This document shows, in pieces, positions 17,984 through 26,592 of a DNA stretch of 64,000 bases (position 1 is its first letter; each line of letters begins with the position of its first letter). The notes below the pieces were generated by a model. That model searched no databases. It worked only from the letters and a program-made list of their open reading frames with translations, and was not told where the DNA came from. This DNA is from Chloroflexota bacterium (lineage in GTDB: Bacteria; Chloroflexota; Anaerolineae; Anaerolineales; Villigracilaceae). Location of the stretch: NCBI GenBank assembly GCA_016191845.1, contig JACPVF010000005.1, positions 124,001 to 188,000 on the forward strand. The letters are read 5' to 3'. The position numbers and the translations under genes were made by a program.

Positions 17984-19810
17984 CTAGACGATCTCCAATT
18001 CCTTGAGCTTGGCCTCAGGCACCACGCCGTTGACCCAGCCGCGCTTCTCATAGTACTCGGCCAGCATATCGTCCAGTTCACAGACCTGACCCTTGCTGCC
18101 GCCATACGTGGAGGGTTCGGTGGTAAAGCGCTTGGGCAGGGTATCGCTGCCTTCGCGGAAACCGTTCAAGTTGTTGTAGTGGCGTTCCAGGTTATAGACG
18201 CGCTCGCCGACCTTGAGCAGGTGCCCAGGGTCAGACGGGATGCCCGTCATGGCTTCGTATTGGGCCGCGAACGAGTCCAGTGACTCGGCGAAGGTGGCGA
18301 ACTTGCAGACGTCCAGACAGTCGGTCACAGCATGGACGTTCTGGAAGATCATGTTCATCTCGCCCTTGCCCTTCCAGGCCAACGGGTCGGCCACAGTGGA
18401 CGGACCCAGCACGTTGCCGACCACTTCCGCCGCGGGGGTGTAGCCGCGCAGATGGCAGGCGCCGCGGTTGCTGGTGGCATAGCCGAGGCCCATGCCCTTG
18501 ATCCCGCGCGGATCGTAGGCGGGCACGCCCTGGCCCTTGCAGGTCATTGCCAGTTCGGGATGACCAAAGTACGCAGCAGCGGCGTTGGCGCCGTCGGCGA
18601 GGACGTTCCCGATGCCCCTGCGGTGGGCAATCAGTTCAGTTGTCGCGACCATCTTGGCGCCGTCGCCCCAGTCCAGTTTTTCATCGGCTTTGGCGTAGCC
18701 CTTTTCGCTGGCTTCCATCCAGATGGAGAGCGGGTGACCGATCTCGATCGCGTCGAAGCCGAAATCGTTGGCGCAGTCGATCATCTTGGCCACCACGCGG
18801 ATGTCGTCGTTGCCGCAGTTGGTGCCCACCGACCAGGCGGGTTCATACTCGACCGACTCCATGCGAAGACCGGCGTACGGGCCGTCCTTGATCTCGACTT
18901 CCTTCTTGCAGGCCACCGGGCAGGCATGACAGGTGGGATTGTCGACCAGGATGTTGTCGTTGACGTATTCGCCGCTGACCTTCTCGGCGTGTTCCCAACC
19001 GGTGAACTGGCTGTTCTTGGTGGGCAGGCCGCCGATGACGTTGGTCATGTTCATCAGCACATTCGTGCCGTAGACCGAAAGACCGCCCTTGCGCGGGGAG
19101 GTGACCACCCGCTCATCCATGATCTCGGCTAAAGCCTTGGTGTGTGCGGCTTTCCATTTTTCGCGATCCTGGGCCTTGACGATCTTCTTCTCGGCCTTGA
19201 TGACCACGGCCTTGAGGTTCTTCGAGCCGCCCACACAGCCCGTACCACCGCGGCCCGAGGCGCGGTCATTCTCGTTGACCCAACATGCAAATTTGACCAG
19301 GTTCTCGCCGGCGGGGCCGATGGTGATGACTGTCAAATCCTTCTCACCGTATTTTTCCTTGAAATGCTTGACGGTGTCATGGACGCCCTTGCCCCAAACT
19401 TCGGCAGCGTCGAGGATCTCGATCTGACCATCATGAATGTAGACATAGGAAGGCTTGGCGGCCTTGCCCTTGAAGATCAGACCGTCGAAACCCGCCCAGC
19501 GCAGGCGCGCCGCCGACCATCCACCGTGATGGCTATCGGTCACCGTGCCTGTCAACGGAGACTTGGTGACAATGGCCATGCGGCCGCTCATGTTGGCTTC
19601 AGAACCCGTCAGCGGTCCGTTCATGAAGCATAGAATGTTGTCGGGGGAGAGCGGGTCCACCTGCGGGCCGTTATCGAACACGAACTTGACACCCAGACCG
19701 CGACCGCCGATATACTTGCGGGCGTCCTCCTCTGGGATGGGCTTGTACTCGACCTGGCCCGCCGTCAGGTCTACCCAGGCCAAATTGTTTGCATATCCAC
19801 CGAGCGCCAT
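17984..19810 (-). CDS. Aldehyde:ferredoxin oxidoreductase family tungsten enzyme
   Basis: This 608-residue protein belongs to the AOR family, which oxidises aldehydes to acids with a tungsto-bispterin and one 4Fe-4S cluster, reducing ferredoxin. The N-terminal pterin-binding half is clear (IGGRGLGVKFVFDNG, GPLTGSEANMSGR, GRGGTGCVGGSKNLKAV). Cluster cysteines are in CHACPVACKKE (about residue 290) with the distal one in CLDVCKFATF near the C-terminus. The exact aldehyde is unknown. The second of two close ATGs (19810) sits six bases after AAAGGAG; the first overlaps the ribosome site. Transcribed alone, but converging on its presumed maturation genes. Confidence 0.93.
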   Translation of the reverse strand: MALGGYANNLAWVDLTAGQVEYKPIPEEDARKYIGGRGLGVKFVFDNGPQVDPLSPDNILCFMNGPLTGSEANMSGRMAIVTKSPLTGTVTDSHHGGWSAARLRWAGFDGLIFKGKAAKPSYVYIHDGQIEILDAAEVWGKGVHDTVKHFKEKYGEKDLTVITIGPAGENLVKFACWVNENDRASGRGGTGCVGGSKNLKAVVIKAEKKIVKAQDREKWKAAHTKALAEIMDERVVTSPRKGGLSVYGTNVLMNMTNVIGGLPTKNSQFTGWEHAEKVSGEYVNDNILVDNPTCHACPVACKKEVEIKDGPYAGLRMESVEYEPAWSVGTNCGNDDIRVVAKMIDCANDFGFDAIEIGHPLSIWMEASEKGYAKADEKLDWGDGAKMVATTELIAHRRGIGNVLADGANAAAAYFGHPELAMTCKGQGVPAYDPRGIKGMGLGYATSNRGACHLRGYTPAAEVVGNVLGPSTVADPLAWKGKGEMNMIFQNVHAVTDCLDVCKFATFAESLDSFAAQYEAMTGIPSDPGHLLKVGERVYNLERHYNNLNGFREGSDTLPKRFTTEPSTYGGSKGQVCELDDMLAEYYEKRGWVNGVVPEAKLKELEIV

Positions 19811-19874
19811 AGTCATCTCCTTTGGGGAACTTAAAAAAATGCGCCGATATTCCGCGGCGTTAACTCTCTAATTC

Positions 19875-19903
19875 AGAATAGCATTTGCAAAAATGTGAGT
19901 CAA
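19875..19903 (-). promoter_or_regulatory. Sigma70-type promoter of the AOR gene
   Basis: On the minus strand TTGACT (19898-19903) and TATTCT (19875-19880) are 17 bases apart. The leader of about 57 bases contains a small CGCCG/CGGCG hairpin. Confidence 0.65.
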
Positions 19904-20033
19904 TAATTAAGGAAAAACTTAACCGTGAAGAGGAGGATTGTCATGCTTGGGGTATTTTTCACAAGAGGAGTGACTCAAGACGATTTCGGGTATACTCTCT
20001 TCAACTCAATCCTAAAATAAAATTGTAGAGACG

Positions 20034-22181
20034 ATGAAACAGTTATTACAAAACATGAAAACCGGCGCGACCACCATCGCGGAAGTTCCTGTGCCCACCC
20101 CCCGCGCGGGGATGGCTCTCGTCAAAACGGCGACCAGCCTCGTCTCCGCGGGGACCGAGCGCATGGTCGTCGAGTTCGCGGAAAAAAATTATCTGGGCAA
20201 GGCGCGCTCGCGCCCTGACCTGGTCAAGCAAACGCTGGATAAGGCCAAGCGCGAGGGCATCCTGCCCACCGTGCAGGCTGTCTTCAACCGCCTCGACCAG
20301 CCGATGGCGCTGGGCTATTCCTCGGCGGGCACCATCATCGGGCTGGGCGCGAACATGCAGGGCTTCCAGGTTGGGCAGCGGGTGGCCTGTGCGGGCGGTG
20401 GATTTGCCGTCCATGCGGAATACAACGTCGTGCCGCGCAACCTGCTTGTGCCGTTGCCTGACTCGGTCGATTTCGAGTCGGCGGCCTTTGCCACCTTGGG
20501 CGCGATTGCCATGCATGGGTTCCGTCTGGCGCAGCCGCAGGTGGGGGAGCGGGTGGCTGTCATCGGGATGGGCTTGCTGGGATTGCTGGGAGCGCAGATC
20601 GCGGCGGCGGCGGGATGCCGCGTGATGGGCATCGACATCGACCCGCAGCGCATCGACCTGGCTCATTCGCTCGGACTGGAAGCTGTCACCCGCGAAGGGG
20701 CCGTGGATTCCGCTGTAGCCTTCACTGCCAACCGCGGCTTCGATGTGGTACTGATCTGTGCGGATACTTCCTCGAACGACCCCGTCGAACTGGCGGGAGT
20801 CATCGCCCGTGACCGCGCGCGCGTGGTGGCCGTCGGCGCGGTGGGACTCAACATCCCGCGCAAGGTCTATTACGAGAAGGAACTTTCCTTTATCAACTCG
20901 CGTTCGTATGGCCCTGGCCGCTACGACGCCTCCTACGAAGAAGAAGGCCGCGACTATCCGATTGGCTTTGTGCGCTGGACCGAAGGCCGCAACATCGAGT
21001 CGGTCGTCGAGCTGATGGCGGGTGACAAACTCAAGATCGGGCCGTTGATCTCGCACCGCTTTCCCATCGAACAGGCAGCCGAGGCGTATGAGGTCATCAC
21101 GGGCAAGAAGAAGGAACCGTTCCTCGGGGTGTTGCTGACGTATGCAAATACAGTTGGCAAGTTGGAAGGTTTGAAGGTTATCAGGTTCAACGTTTCAACT
21201 TCCAAACCTGCGACTTGCAAACTTGGTGTTCTGGGTGCTGGACTCTACGCCAATGCTACTCTCCTGCCCGCCATCAAGAATATCAAGGACATCGAACTGG
21301 TTGGTATCGCGTCCTCGGGCGGGCTACACGCGCAGCACTCGGGACAGAAGTTCGGCTTCAAATACGCCACCTCGTCGGACGAGGAAATTCTCAACGACCC
21401 GAACATCAACACCGTGACGATTCTCACACGCCATGACGCGCATGCTGATCTTGTGGTCAAGGCGTTGAACGCGGGCAAGCACGTCTTTGTCGAGAAGCCA
21501 CTGGCAGTGAACAAAGATCAGTTATCGGCCATCGTTGATCGGTTGCTGAGCGCTGAGCATGGGATGCTGCTCACCGGTTTCAACCGCCGTTTTGCGCCGC
21601 TGGCCCAATCGCTGGCCGCTTTCCTCTCCAATCGCAAAGAGCCTCTGCACGCGCATTACCGTGTCAACGCGGGTTACATCCCGCTCAACCACTGGACTCA
21701 CGATGAAGTCCTCGGCGGCGGACGCATCATCGGTGAGGGTTGTCACTTCGTGGACTTCCTGACCTTCCTGGTCGGGGCGGCACCTGTCCGCGTGAGCGCG
21801 GTTGCGTTGCCGAACGGCGGCAAATATCGCGAGGACAATGTCTCGATGACCTTCACCTTCCCCGACGGCTCCATCGGCGTGGTGGACTATCTCGCCAATG
21901 GCGACAAGTCCTTCCCCAAGGAGCGGGTCGAGGTCTTCTGCGGCGGGAGCATCGCCATTCTGGATGACTTCGTTTCGCTGGTTACGGTCAAAGACGGAAA
22001 GAAGAAAGAAGTAAGGCGGGCGCAGGATAAAGGCTGGAGGTCCGAGATGGAGGCCCTCGTGCAGGCTCTCCGTGTGGGCATCGTGCCGCCCATCCCGTAT
22101 GACCAACAGGTCGGTGTGACGAAGGCTACCTTCGCGGCGGTCGAGTCGATCCGAAGCGGGGCGCCGGTCGAGGTTGGTTAA
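20034..22181 (+). CDS. Bi-domain oxidoreductase: zinc-type alcohol dehydrogenase fused to Gfo/Idh/MocA dehydrogenase
   Basis: The 715-residue chain joins two NAD(P)-dependent dehydrogenases. Residues 1-365 are a medium-chain dehydrogenase (GYSSAGTIIGLG, Rossmann loop VIGMGLLGLLGAQIA, GIDID). Residues about 396-715 are a Gfo/Idh/MocA domain (LGVLGAGLYANATLLPAI, EKPLAVNKDQL, GFNRRFAP, EGCHFVDFL). Proteins of this architecture commonly sit in bacterial polysaccharide clusters with heparinase-like genes; here such a cluster lies 8 kb away. The linker (about 371-396) is encoded by a palindromic repeat. TATACT at 19999-20004 may be a -10 with a 30-base leader. Confidence 0.9.
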   Translation: MKQLLQNMKTGATTIAEVPVPTPRAGMALVKTATSLVSAGTERMVVEFAEKNYLGKARSRPDLVKQTLDKAKREGILPTVQAVFNRLDQPMALGYSSAGTIIGLGANMQGFQVGQRVACAGGGFAVHAEYNVVPRNLLVPLPDSVDFESAAFATLGAIAMHGFRLAQPQVGERVAVIGMGLLGLLGAQIAAAAGCRVMGIDIDPQRIDLAHSLGLEAVTREGAVDSAVAFTANRGFDVVLICADTSSNDPVELAGVIARDRARVVAVGAVGLNIPRKVYYEKELSFINSRSYGPGRYDASYEEEGRDYPIGFVRWTEGRNIESVVELMAGDKLKIGPLISHRFPIEQAAEAYEVITGKKKEPFLGVLLTYANTVGKLEGLKVIRFNVSTSKPATCKLGVLGAGLYANATLLPAIKNIKDIELVGIASSGGLHAQHSGQKFGFKYATSSDEEILNDPNINTVTILTRHDAHADLVVKALNAGKHVFVEKPLAVNKDQLSAIVDRLLSAEHGMLLTGFNRRFAPLAQSLAAFLSNRKEPLHAHYRVNAGYIPLNHWTHDEVLGGGRIIGEGCHFVDFLTFLVGAAPVRVSAVALPNGGKYREDNVSMTFTFPDGSIGVVDYLANGDKSFPKERVEVFCGGSIAILDDFVSLVTVKDGKKKEVRRAQDKGWRSEMEALVQALRVGIVPPIPYDQQVGVTKATFAAVESIRSGAPVEVG
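21157..21218. repeat. Imperfect palindromic element encoding the inter-domain linker of the bi-domain oxidoreductase
   Basis: Arms starting GCAAGT (21157) and ending ACTTGC (21218) are partly complementary over about 28 bases. The word AACGTTTCAAC and the word AGGTTTGAA recur in the intergenic palindrome at 25526-25573. The element is in frame, so the protein reads through it without a stop. Confidence 0.5.
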
Positions 22182-22186
22182 TTCGC

Positions 22187-22222
22187 GGGGTCGGGTGAGG
22201 CTGCAAGGTCCGCCCGACCCCG
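22187..22222 (+). terminator. Terminator after the bi-domain gene, overlapping the TIR-gene promoter
   Basis: GGGGTCGGG (22187-22195) pairs with CCCGACCCC (22213-22221), followed by GTTATAATTT. The TATAAT at 22224-22229 doubles as the probable -10 for the next gene. Confidence 0.65.
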
Positions 22223-22246
22223 TTATAATTTACAGGAGGAATTCTC

Positions 22247-22855
22247 ATGTCCGCTCATCGTCCGCTTCGCGTTTTTCTTTCCTGTTCCGAACATGACTTG
22301 AGCGTTGCGCGCGCCTATTACGAGAAGTTTCGCGCTGCAGGCTGGATCCAACCCTGGCTGGAAGAGGAGGATCTGCTGCCAGGACAGGACTCGCGCCTGG
22401 AGATCGAAAGGGCCGTGCGCAACGCGGACGCGGTGTTGGTCTTCCTCTCCAGCCGCTCGGTCTCGCAGGAGGGACAGAGCCAACGTCAGCTCAAACTGGC
22501 CCTGGATGTGGCCGACGAGAAGCCCGAAGGCACCGTCTTCGTCATCCCCATCCGCCTCGACAATTGCTCTCTGCCCCACCGCCTAGGAAGCTGGAAGCCC
22601 GTGGACGCCTTCCCCGCCGACCGACAAGGGCGTGCCTACGAGCGCGTCCTCGCCAGCCTGCGTCTGCGCGCCGACTCCGTGACGGGCCAGCCTCCCAGCA
22701 CGACGTCCTCCCCTGAACCCAAGTCCCAGCCCACGCCGCCTGCGGGGAACGTCAACATCACCATCCACGGCAATGTGACAGGCAACGTGGTGGTCGGGAA
22801 CGAGAATCAGGTCAACGGGACGAGGGATGAAAATAAGCCAAAGGGAAGCAAGTGA
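22247..22855 (+). CDS. TIR-domain protein with repetitive Asn/Val/Gly tail
   Basis: Residues about 7-130 are a TIR (Toll/interleukin-1 receptor) domain: LRVFLSCSEHD, WLEEEDLLPGQD, then SRLEIERAVRNADAVLVFLS, whose Glu lies where NADase TIRs carry the catalytic Glu. A Pro/Ser-rich linker (about 145-165) leads to a 25-residue beta-prone tail (NITIHGNVTGNVVVGNENQV) of the sort seen at the ends of some bacterial conflict-system proteins. Bacterial TIR domains often cleave NAD+ on sensing phage or act as signalling adaptors; whether this one is enzymatic is unproven. AGGAGG precedes the ATG, with TATAAT just upstream. No obvious partner (STAND ATPase, Argonaute, Thoeris gene) adjoins. Confidence 0.85.
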   Translation: MSAHRPLRVFLSCSEHDLSVARAYYEKFRAAGWIQPWLEEEDLLPGQDSRLEIERAVRNADAVLVFLSSRSVSQEGQSQRQLKLALDVADEKPEGTVFVIPIRLDNCSLPHRLGSWKPVDAFPADRQGRAYERVLASLRLRADSVTGQPPSTTSSPEPKSQPTPPAGNVNITIHGNVTGNVVVGNENQVNGTRDENKPKGSK

Positions 22856-22900
22856 TGTAAATTTGCATTGGGAACTTAATCGCTTTTCTAAAGGTGAAAC

Positions 22901-23764
22901 ATGACAGATTTTGATTCAGGTATCACAACCGATCCCTCCGTTCATTTTGGAAAGCCCGTTATCAGGGGGACTCGCGTTCTCGTGGAAGTCCTTGTCAGCC
23001 ACGTCGCTTCGGGGATAAGTGTCAAGGATGTGGCAAAGGAGTATGGCATCACGGAACAGGATGTTTATAATGCTCTCAATTACGCTGCCCAGTATCTGGC
23101 AAATGGCCCCACTTCCAATCCAGCGAAGATTTCTTCTCCAGTGCGTGTGCACAAGTATTATCCAAATAAATTTGGTTTGATCATGATTAGTTCGCTTGAA
23201 GAAATGGTAGATAGGCCTTCTTTCGAGCACATATTAAATTCGTCAGATTTAAGGGCTTATATAGATCCTCTGGCTCGCAATAAAATTGATAACCTAGAGA
23301 AAGGTTTTGATTTTGCCTACATTTCTGCGTTTTGTGCTGCCTTAGATGATGTCTATGGCACGCCTGGAAGCATTGACATGGCTCGTCAAATCGGTGCAGA
23401 TAGCTTCCTGTATGGGCTGCAAAATTTCGGTCTTTTGAGGAGTGTTAGTCAGATATACTACTCGTTCCTGCCTTATCAGACAAAGTTAAGAAAGAGCCTG
23501 GGCGCGGTCGCTAAAGTCTTGACTCAGCTAAGCGACCAAAAATGTGTCGTCACTGAAAATGAACATGAATTTTTATTTACGATCCACGAATGCCCGTATT
23601 GTGTAGGAAGAACGTCAAGCAGCCCGATCTGCTATGTGTTTGGTGGCTTTTTAAGCGAATTTGTACTGTGGGTAACAGGTGAGAAAAATACTGCCATTGA
23701 AGAACGTAAATGCAAGGCGATGGGAGACCTAACGTGCGAGTTTTCAATTAAGAAGCATGCCTAA
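22901..23764 (+). CDS. DUF433-V4R domain fusion protein
   Basis: The 287-residue protein starts with a DUF433 unit (DPSVHFGKPVIRGTRVLVEV and EYGITEQDVYNALNYAAQYL, about 11-66), a helical DNA-binding-like domain common in antitoxins. The C-terminal half, and most clearly residues 220-285, is a V4R/4VR small-molecule-binding domain (HECPYCVGRTSSSPICY, FGGFLSEFVLW, ERKCKAMGDLTCEF) with the Cys pattern of that family. A ligand-sensing regulator is the simplest reading, but no target is visible. Codon usage is clearly more AT-rich than the flanks, suggesting transfer. AAAGGTG precedes the ATG. Confidence 0.82.
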   Translation: MTDFDSGITTDPSVHFGKPVIRGTRVLVEVLVSHVASGISVKDVAKEYGITEQDVYNALNYAAQYLANGPTSNPAKISSPVRVHKYYPNKFGLIMISSLEEMVDRPSFEHILNSSDLRAYIDPLARNKIDNLEKGFDFAYISAFCAALDDVYGTPGSIDMARQIGADSFLYGLQNFGLLRSVSQIYYSFLPYQTKLRKSLGAVAKVLTQLSDQKCVVTENEHEFLFTIHECPYCVGRTSSSPICYVFGGFLSEFVLWVTGEKNTAIEERKCKAMGDLTCEFSIKKHA

Positions 23765-23790
23765 TGTTCGATCTATAAAGCGTACCGACA

Positions 23791-24567
23791 ATGAAGCATA
23801 ACCTGTCTCGAAAACGAACAATCATAATTGCCACGGCTTTATTATTGTTGTGCCTGGTTTTTGGGGTGATAAACACTGTCTTTACTCCATTTTCAGATTT
23901 TGTGTATAGAAGTCCGCACTTTGCAGAAGGCAGCAGCACAGGTAGCTATCACATCGACCCTCAGACCTTATTGACTTCCCTGACCAATGGCGAAACAGAT
24001 GCCTTCTTCCCTGCAACAACAACTTCCGATGCTCCAACGGAGCAGGATCCAATTTTATGGCAGCAATCTGACTATCTAATGATTGCGAATGCGGCGTTTG
24101 ACGTTCAATGGACAGATCGACATGATGGGTGGTATTTGTCTTTCGTGGTTTTTGAAGCCAATTGCCAGAATTTTTCAAAAGGATTTTACGACGCTACTTT
24201 TACCTACTACAAAGAAGTTTGGCATGGTATGGAATTGAGATATCTTGGACGCCAGATCGATATTTTGCCTCAATATCATAAAACCAACTGGAGTGGAGAC
24301 GCATACTATTATCCCCCGCTGTTTTATTTTGAGAAAAGCATTGATTTGAATAATCTGTCAATTGGGGCCAATCATGCCATCGATATGGCAGAGCAAAATG
24401 GCGGGAGTGCAGTCCGTTCGCAAGTGAAAAATCAGTGTTCGATTTGGGTTATTTTGAACGGTAGCGAAAAAAGAGGGTGGAATGTCATTTATGAAGGCGA
24501 GAAAGACATGCTGAGTGCTTTTGAAATATACATTGATCCATACACGGGCAAGATTTCTCAAAAATAA
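23791..24567 (+). CDS. Membrane-anchored protein of unknown function
   Basis: The 258-residue protein has a basic start and one hydrophobic helix (about 11-30, TIIIATALLLLCLVFGVI), consistent with an N-terminal anchor or uncleaved signal. The remainder is aromatic-rich and extracytoplasmic in appearance (QWTDRHDGWYLSFVVF, FYDATFTYYKEVWHGME, YYYPPLFYFE) and ends YIDPYTGKISQK, a PepSY-like phrase. I recognise no family. It lies 26 bases after the DUF433-V4R gene, with the same AT-rich composition and no clear ribosome site, and probably arrived together with it. Confidence 0.65.
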   Translation: MKHNLSRKRTIIIATALLLLCLVFGVINTVFTPFSDFVYRSPHFAEGSSTGSYHIDPQTLLTSLTNGETDAFFPATTTSDAPTEQDPILWQQSDYLMIANAAFDVQWTDRHDGWYLSFVVFEANCQNFSKGFYDATFTYYKEVWHGMELRYLGRQIDILPQYHKTNWSGDAYYYPPLFYFEKSIDLNNLSIGANHAIDMAEQNGGSAVRSQVKNQCSIWVILNGSEKRGWNVIYEGEKDMLSAFEIYIDPYTGKISQK

Positions 24568-24650
24568 ACCTCCCCAGATGCCTCTTGCCCGCTTTGGCTG
24601 GGGGAAGTAAACTCACATCACTTCCTACTTTCCACTTTTCAGGAGCCCTC

Positions 24651-25526
24651 ATGCACCTCAAAGGAATCTACGCCCCCATCGTCACCCCCTTCAACGCAGA
24701 CGAAAGCATCAACTACCCCGTCCTTGAAAAACTGATCGAATACCTGATTCAAAACAAGATCGCAGGGCTTGTCCCTGGCGGCACCACGGGCGAGGTCTAC
24801 GCCTTCAGCGAACAGGAGCGGCTGGATATTTTCAAATTCGTCAAAGAAAAAGTCAACGGGCGGGTGACGCTCATTGCAGGCACCAACAGCGGAGCCACCC
24901 GCGACGTGATCCGCTACTCGCAGATCGCCGAGCAGATGGGCTACGACGCGCTCATGGTCGCCGTCCCGCCGTATTCGCGCCCCAACCAACGCGAACTGCT
25001 CGCGCATTACGAAGCCGTTGCCAAAGCCGTCAAAATTCCCATCGTGCTCTACAACTTCCCCTGGCGTGCAGGCACTGAAGTCAGCTACGAAGTGATGGAT
25101 GGTCTGCTCCAATACGACCACGTCATCGGCATCAAAGAGGCCAGCGGCGACATGTCCCGCATCTACGAATTCCACCTCCGCTACGGCGACCGCTATCAAA
25201 TGATCTGCGGCTCCGACGACCAGGCGCTCGACTACTTCCTGTGGGGCACCACCGCATGGATCGGCGGCGCCGCCTCCTGCGCTCCGCTCGAACATCACAA
25301 CGTCCTCGAAGCCGCGCTCAACAACGACTTCGTGGCAGCCCGCAAACACATGGAGGTACTCCTCCCGCTCCTCCGCAACATGGAAAGCGGCGGCTACACC
25401 CAAAAGGTCAAACTCGGCTGCGAACTGCGCGGCATCAAAGTCGGCGCGCCTCGTCAACCGCTCCTGCCGTTAACTGAAGATGACCGCAAAGAATTCGAAC
25501 GCATCTTTAAGACGTTAGAAAGTTAA
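24651..25526 (+). CDS. DapA/DHDPS-family lyase, probable hydroxyproline-pathway deaminase
   Basis: The 291-residue TIM-barrel protein belongs to the dihydrodipicolinate synthase/N-acetylneuraminate lyase superfamily: GGTTGEVYAFS binds the carboxylate, the Schiff-base Lys is in GIKEASGDM and the Tyr in VLYNFPWRAG. Immediately downstream lies a two-Cys proline-racemase-family epimerase, and a D-amino-acid dehydrogenase lies 3 kb further on. This combination is that of bacterial 4-hydroxyproline catabolism, in which the DapA-family member is pyrroline-4-hydroxy-2-carboxylate deaminase. A true DapA is possible but less likely, since no other lysine genes are here. The start at 24651 has CAGGAG; an upstream ATG-frame extension is unsupported. 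Confidence 0.82.
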   Translation: MHLKGIYAPIVTPFNADESINYPVLEKLIEYLIQNKIAGLVPGGTTGEVYAFSEQERLDIFKFVKEKVNGRVTLIAGTNSGATRDVIRYSQIAEQMGYDALMVAVPPYSRPNQRELLAHYEAVAKAVKIPIVLYNFPWRAGTEVSYEVMDGLLQYDHVIGIKEASGDMSRIYEFHLRYGDRYQMICGSDDQALDYFLWGTTAWIGGAASCAPLEHHNVLEAALNNDFVAARKHMEVLLPLLRNMESGGYTQKVKLGCELRGIKVGAPRQPLLPLTEDDRKEFERIFKTLES

Positions 25527-25573
25527 AACGTTGGCAGGTTTGAACGTTCAAACTTTCCAACCTTCAAACGTTT
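25526..25573. repeat. Intergenic palindromic element related to the one at 21157-21218
   Basis: The centre TTTGAACGTTCAAA (25539-25552) is a perfect palindrome and the outer arms AAACGTT/AACGTTT pair imperfectly. It begins on the stop codon of the DapA-like gene and ends 14 bases before the epimerase ATG. Confidence 0.55.
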
Positions 25574-25586
25574 CAACGATTAACCT

Positions 25587-26549
25587 ATGAAAAAAATCCC
25601 CTATCTGGACTCCCACACCGGCGGCGAACCCACGCGATTAATCACCTCGCTTCCTTTCGACCTTGGAACTGGTTCCGTTGCTGACAAATTATCCACGCTG
25701 AAAGCGCATCACGACGACTTGCGCCGCACCGTCCTGCTCGAACCGCGCGGCTCGGATGTGCTCGTCGGCGCGTACCTCGTCCCGCCCGCCGACCCGACCT
25801 GTCAATTCGGAGTCATCTACTTCAACAACGTCGGCTACCTCGGCATGTGCGGACATGGCACCATCGGCCTGATCGCGTCACTGGCTTACATGGGCAAGGT
25901 CACGCCGGGCGTGATTCGGGTGGAGACCCCGGTTGGGGTGGTCGAAGCAACTCTGCACAAGAATGAAGCGGGTAAATATCCAAATAAGGTTTCGGTGCAA
26001 AATATCCCCGCCTACCGCCACCTGACGCACATTCCTGTCACCATCGATGGCAAAACCGTCCACGGCGACGTGGCATGGGGCGGCAACTGGTTCTTCCTCG
26101 TCCACGACCACGGCATGGACGTGAACATGGGCAACCTCGAAGCGCTGACCGATTTCTCGTGGCGTGTCCGCGAGCAACTGACCGCCAACGGCATCACCGG
26201 CGCGAACGGCGCGGAGATCGACCATGTGGAGTTGTTCGCCCCCGCTTCGACTGCGCTCAGCGCGGAGCCTGTCGCAGATAGCAAAAGTTTTGTCCTCTGC
26301 CCGGGCAAAGCCTACGACCGCTCTCCCTGCGGCACAGGCACAAGTGCAAAACTCGCTTGTCTCTATGGCGATGGCAAATTGCAAGTAGGACAAATCTGGA
26401 AACAACAAAGCGTCGTCGGCAGTATCTTCGAGGGCAGTATCCAGATTCAGGATAACCGAATCATCCCCACCATCACGGGGGAAGCGTGGGTCATGTCTGA
26501 AGGGACGATCCTGGTGGATGAACGCGATCCGTTTGGCAAAGGAATATAA
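25587..26549 (+). CDS. Proline racemase family protein, probable 4-hydroxyproline 2-epimerase
   Basis: The 320-residue protein shows both halves of the proline racemase active site: MCGHGTIGL (Cys near residue 88) and DRSPCGTGTSAKLA (second Cys near 250). Two catalytic cysteines fit a racemase or 4-hydroxyproline 2-epimerase; the Thr-containing variant would be a trans-3-hydroxyproline dehydratase. Other family blocks are DSHTGGEPTRLI at the start and GDVAWGGNWFFLV. With the preceding DapA-like lyase and the later D-amino-acid oxidoreductase it gives trans-4-hydroxyproline to cis-4-hydroxy-D-proline and onward. No strong ribosome site is seen; a repeat fills the 60-base gap. Confidence 0.87.
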   Translation: MKKIPYLDSHTGGEPTRLITSLPFDLGTGSVADKLSTLKAHHDDLRRTVLLEPRGSDVLVGAYLVPPADPTCQFGVIYFNNVGYLGMCGHGTIGLIASLAYMGKVTPGVIRVETPVGVVEATLHKNEAGKYPNKVSVQNIPAYRHLTHIPVTIDGKTVHGDVAWGGNWFFLVHDHGMDVNMGNLEALTDFSWRVREQLTANGITGANGAEIDHVELFAPASTALSAEPVADSKSFVLCPGKAYDRSPCGTGTSAKLACLYGDGKLQVGQIWKQQSVVGSIFEGSIQIQDNRIIPTITGEAWVMSEGTILVDERDPFGKGI

Positions 26550-26589
26550 CAAAGAGACATTCACCTTAAAGTGACTGTCTCTTTGTTAT
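26546..26589. terminator. Bidirectional hairpin between convergent genes
   Basis: Two 19-base arms (26546-26564 and 26571-26589) are complementary at 18 positions around CTTAAA. They separate the epimerase from the convergent hydrolase gene. U-rich flanks are weak. Confidence 0.7.
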
Positions 26590-26592
26590 AGG

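Noticed and set aside
24625-24639. 15 bases identical to 30761-30775 (CTACTTTCCACTTTT)
   Set aside because: Could be a trace of a repeat, but it is short and low in complexity, with no palindrome or flanking similarity.
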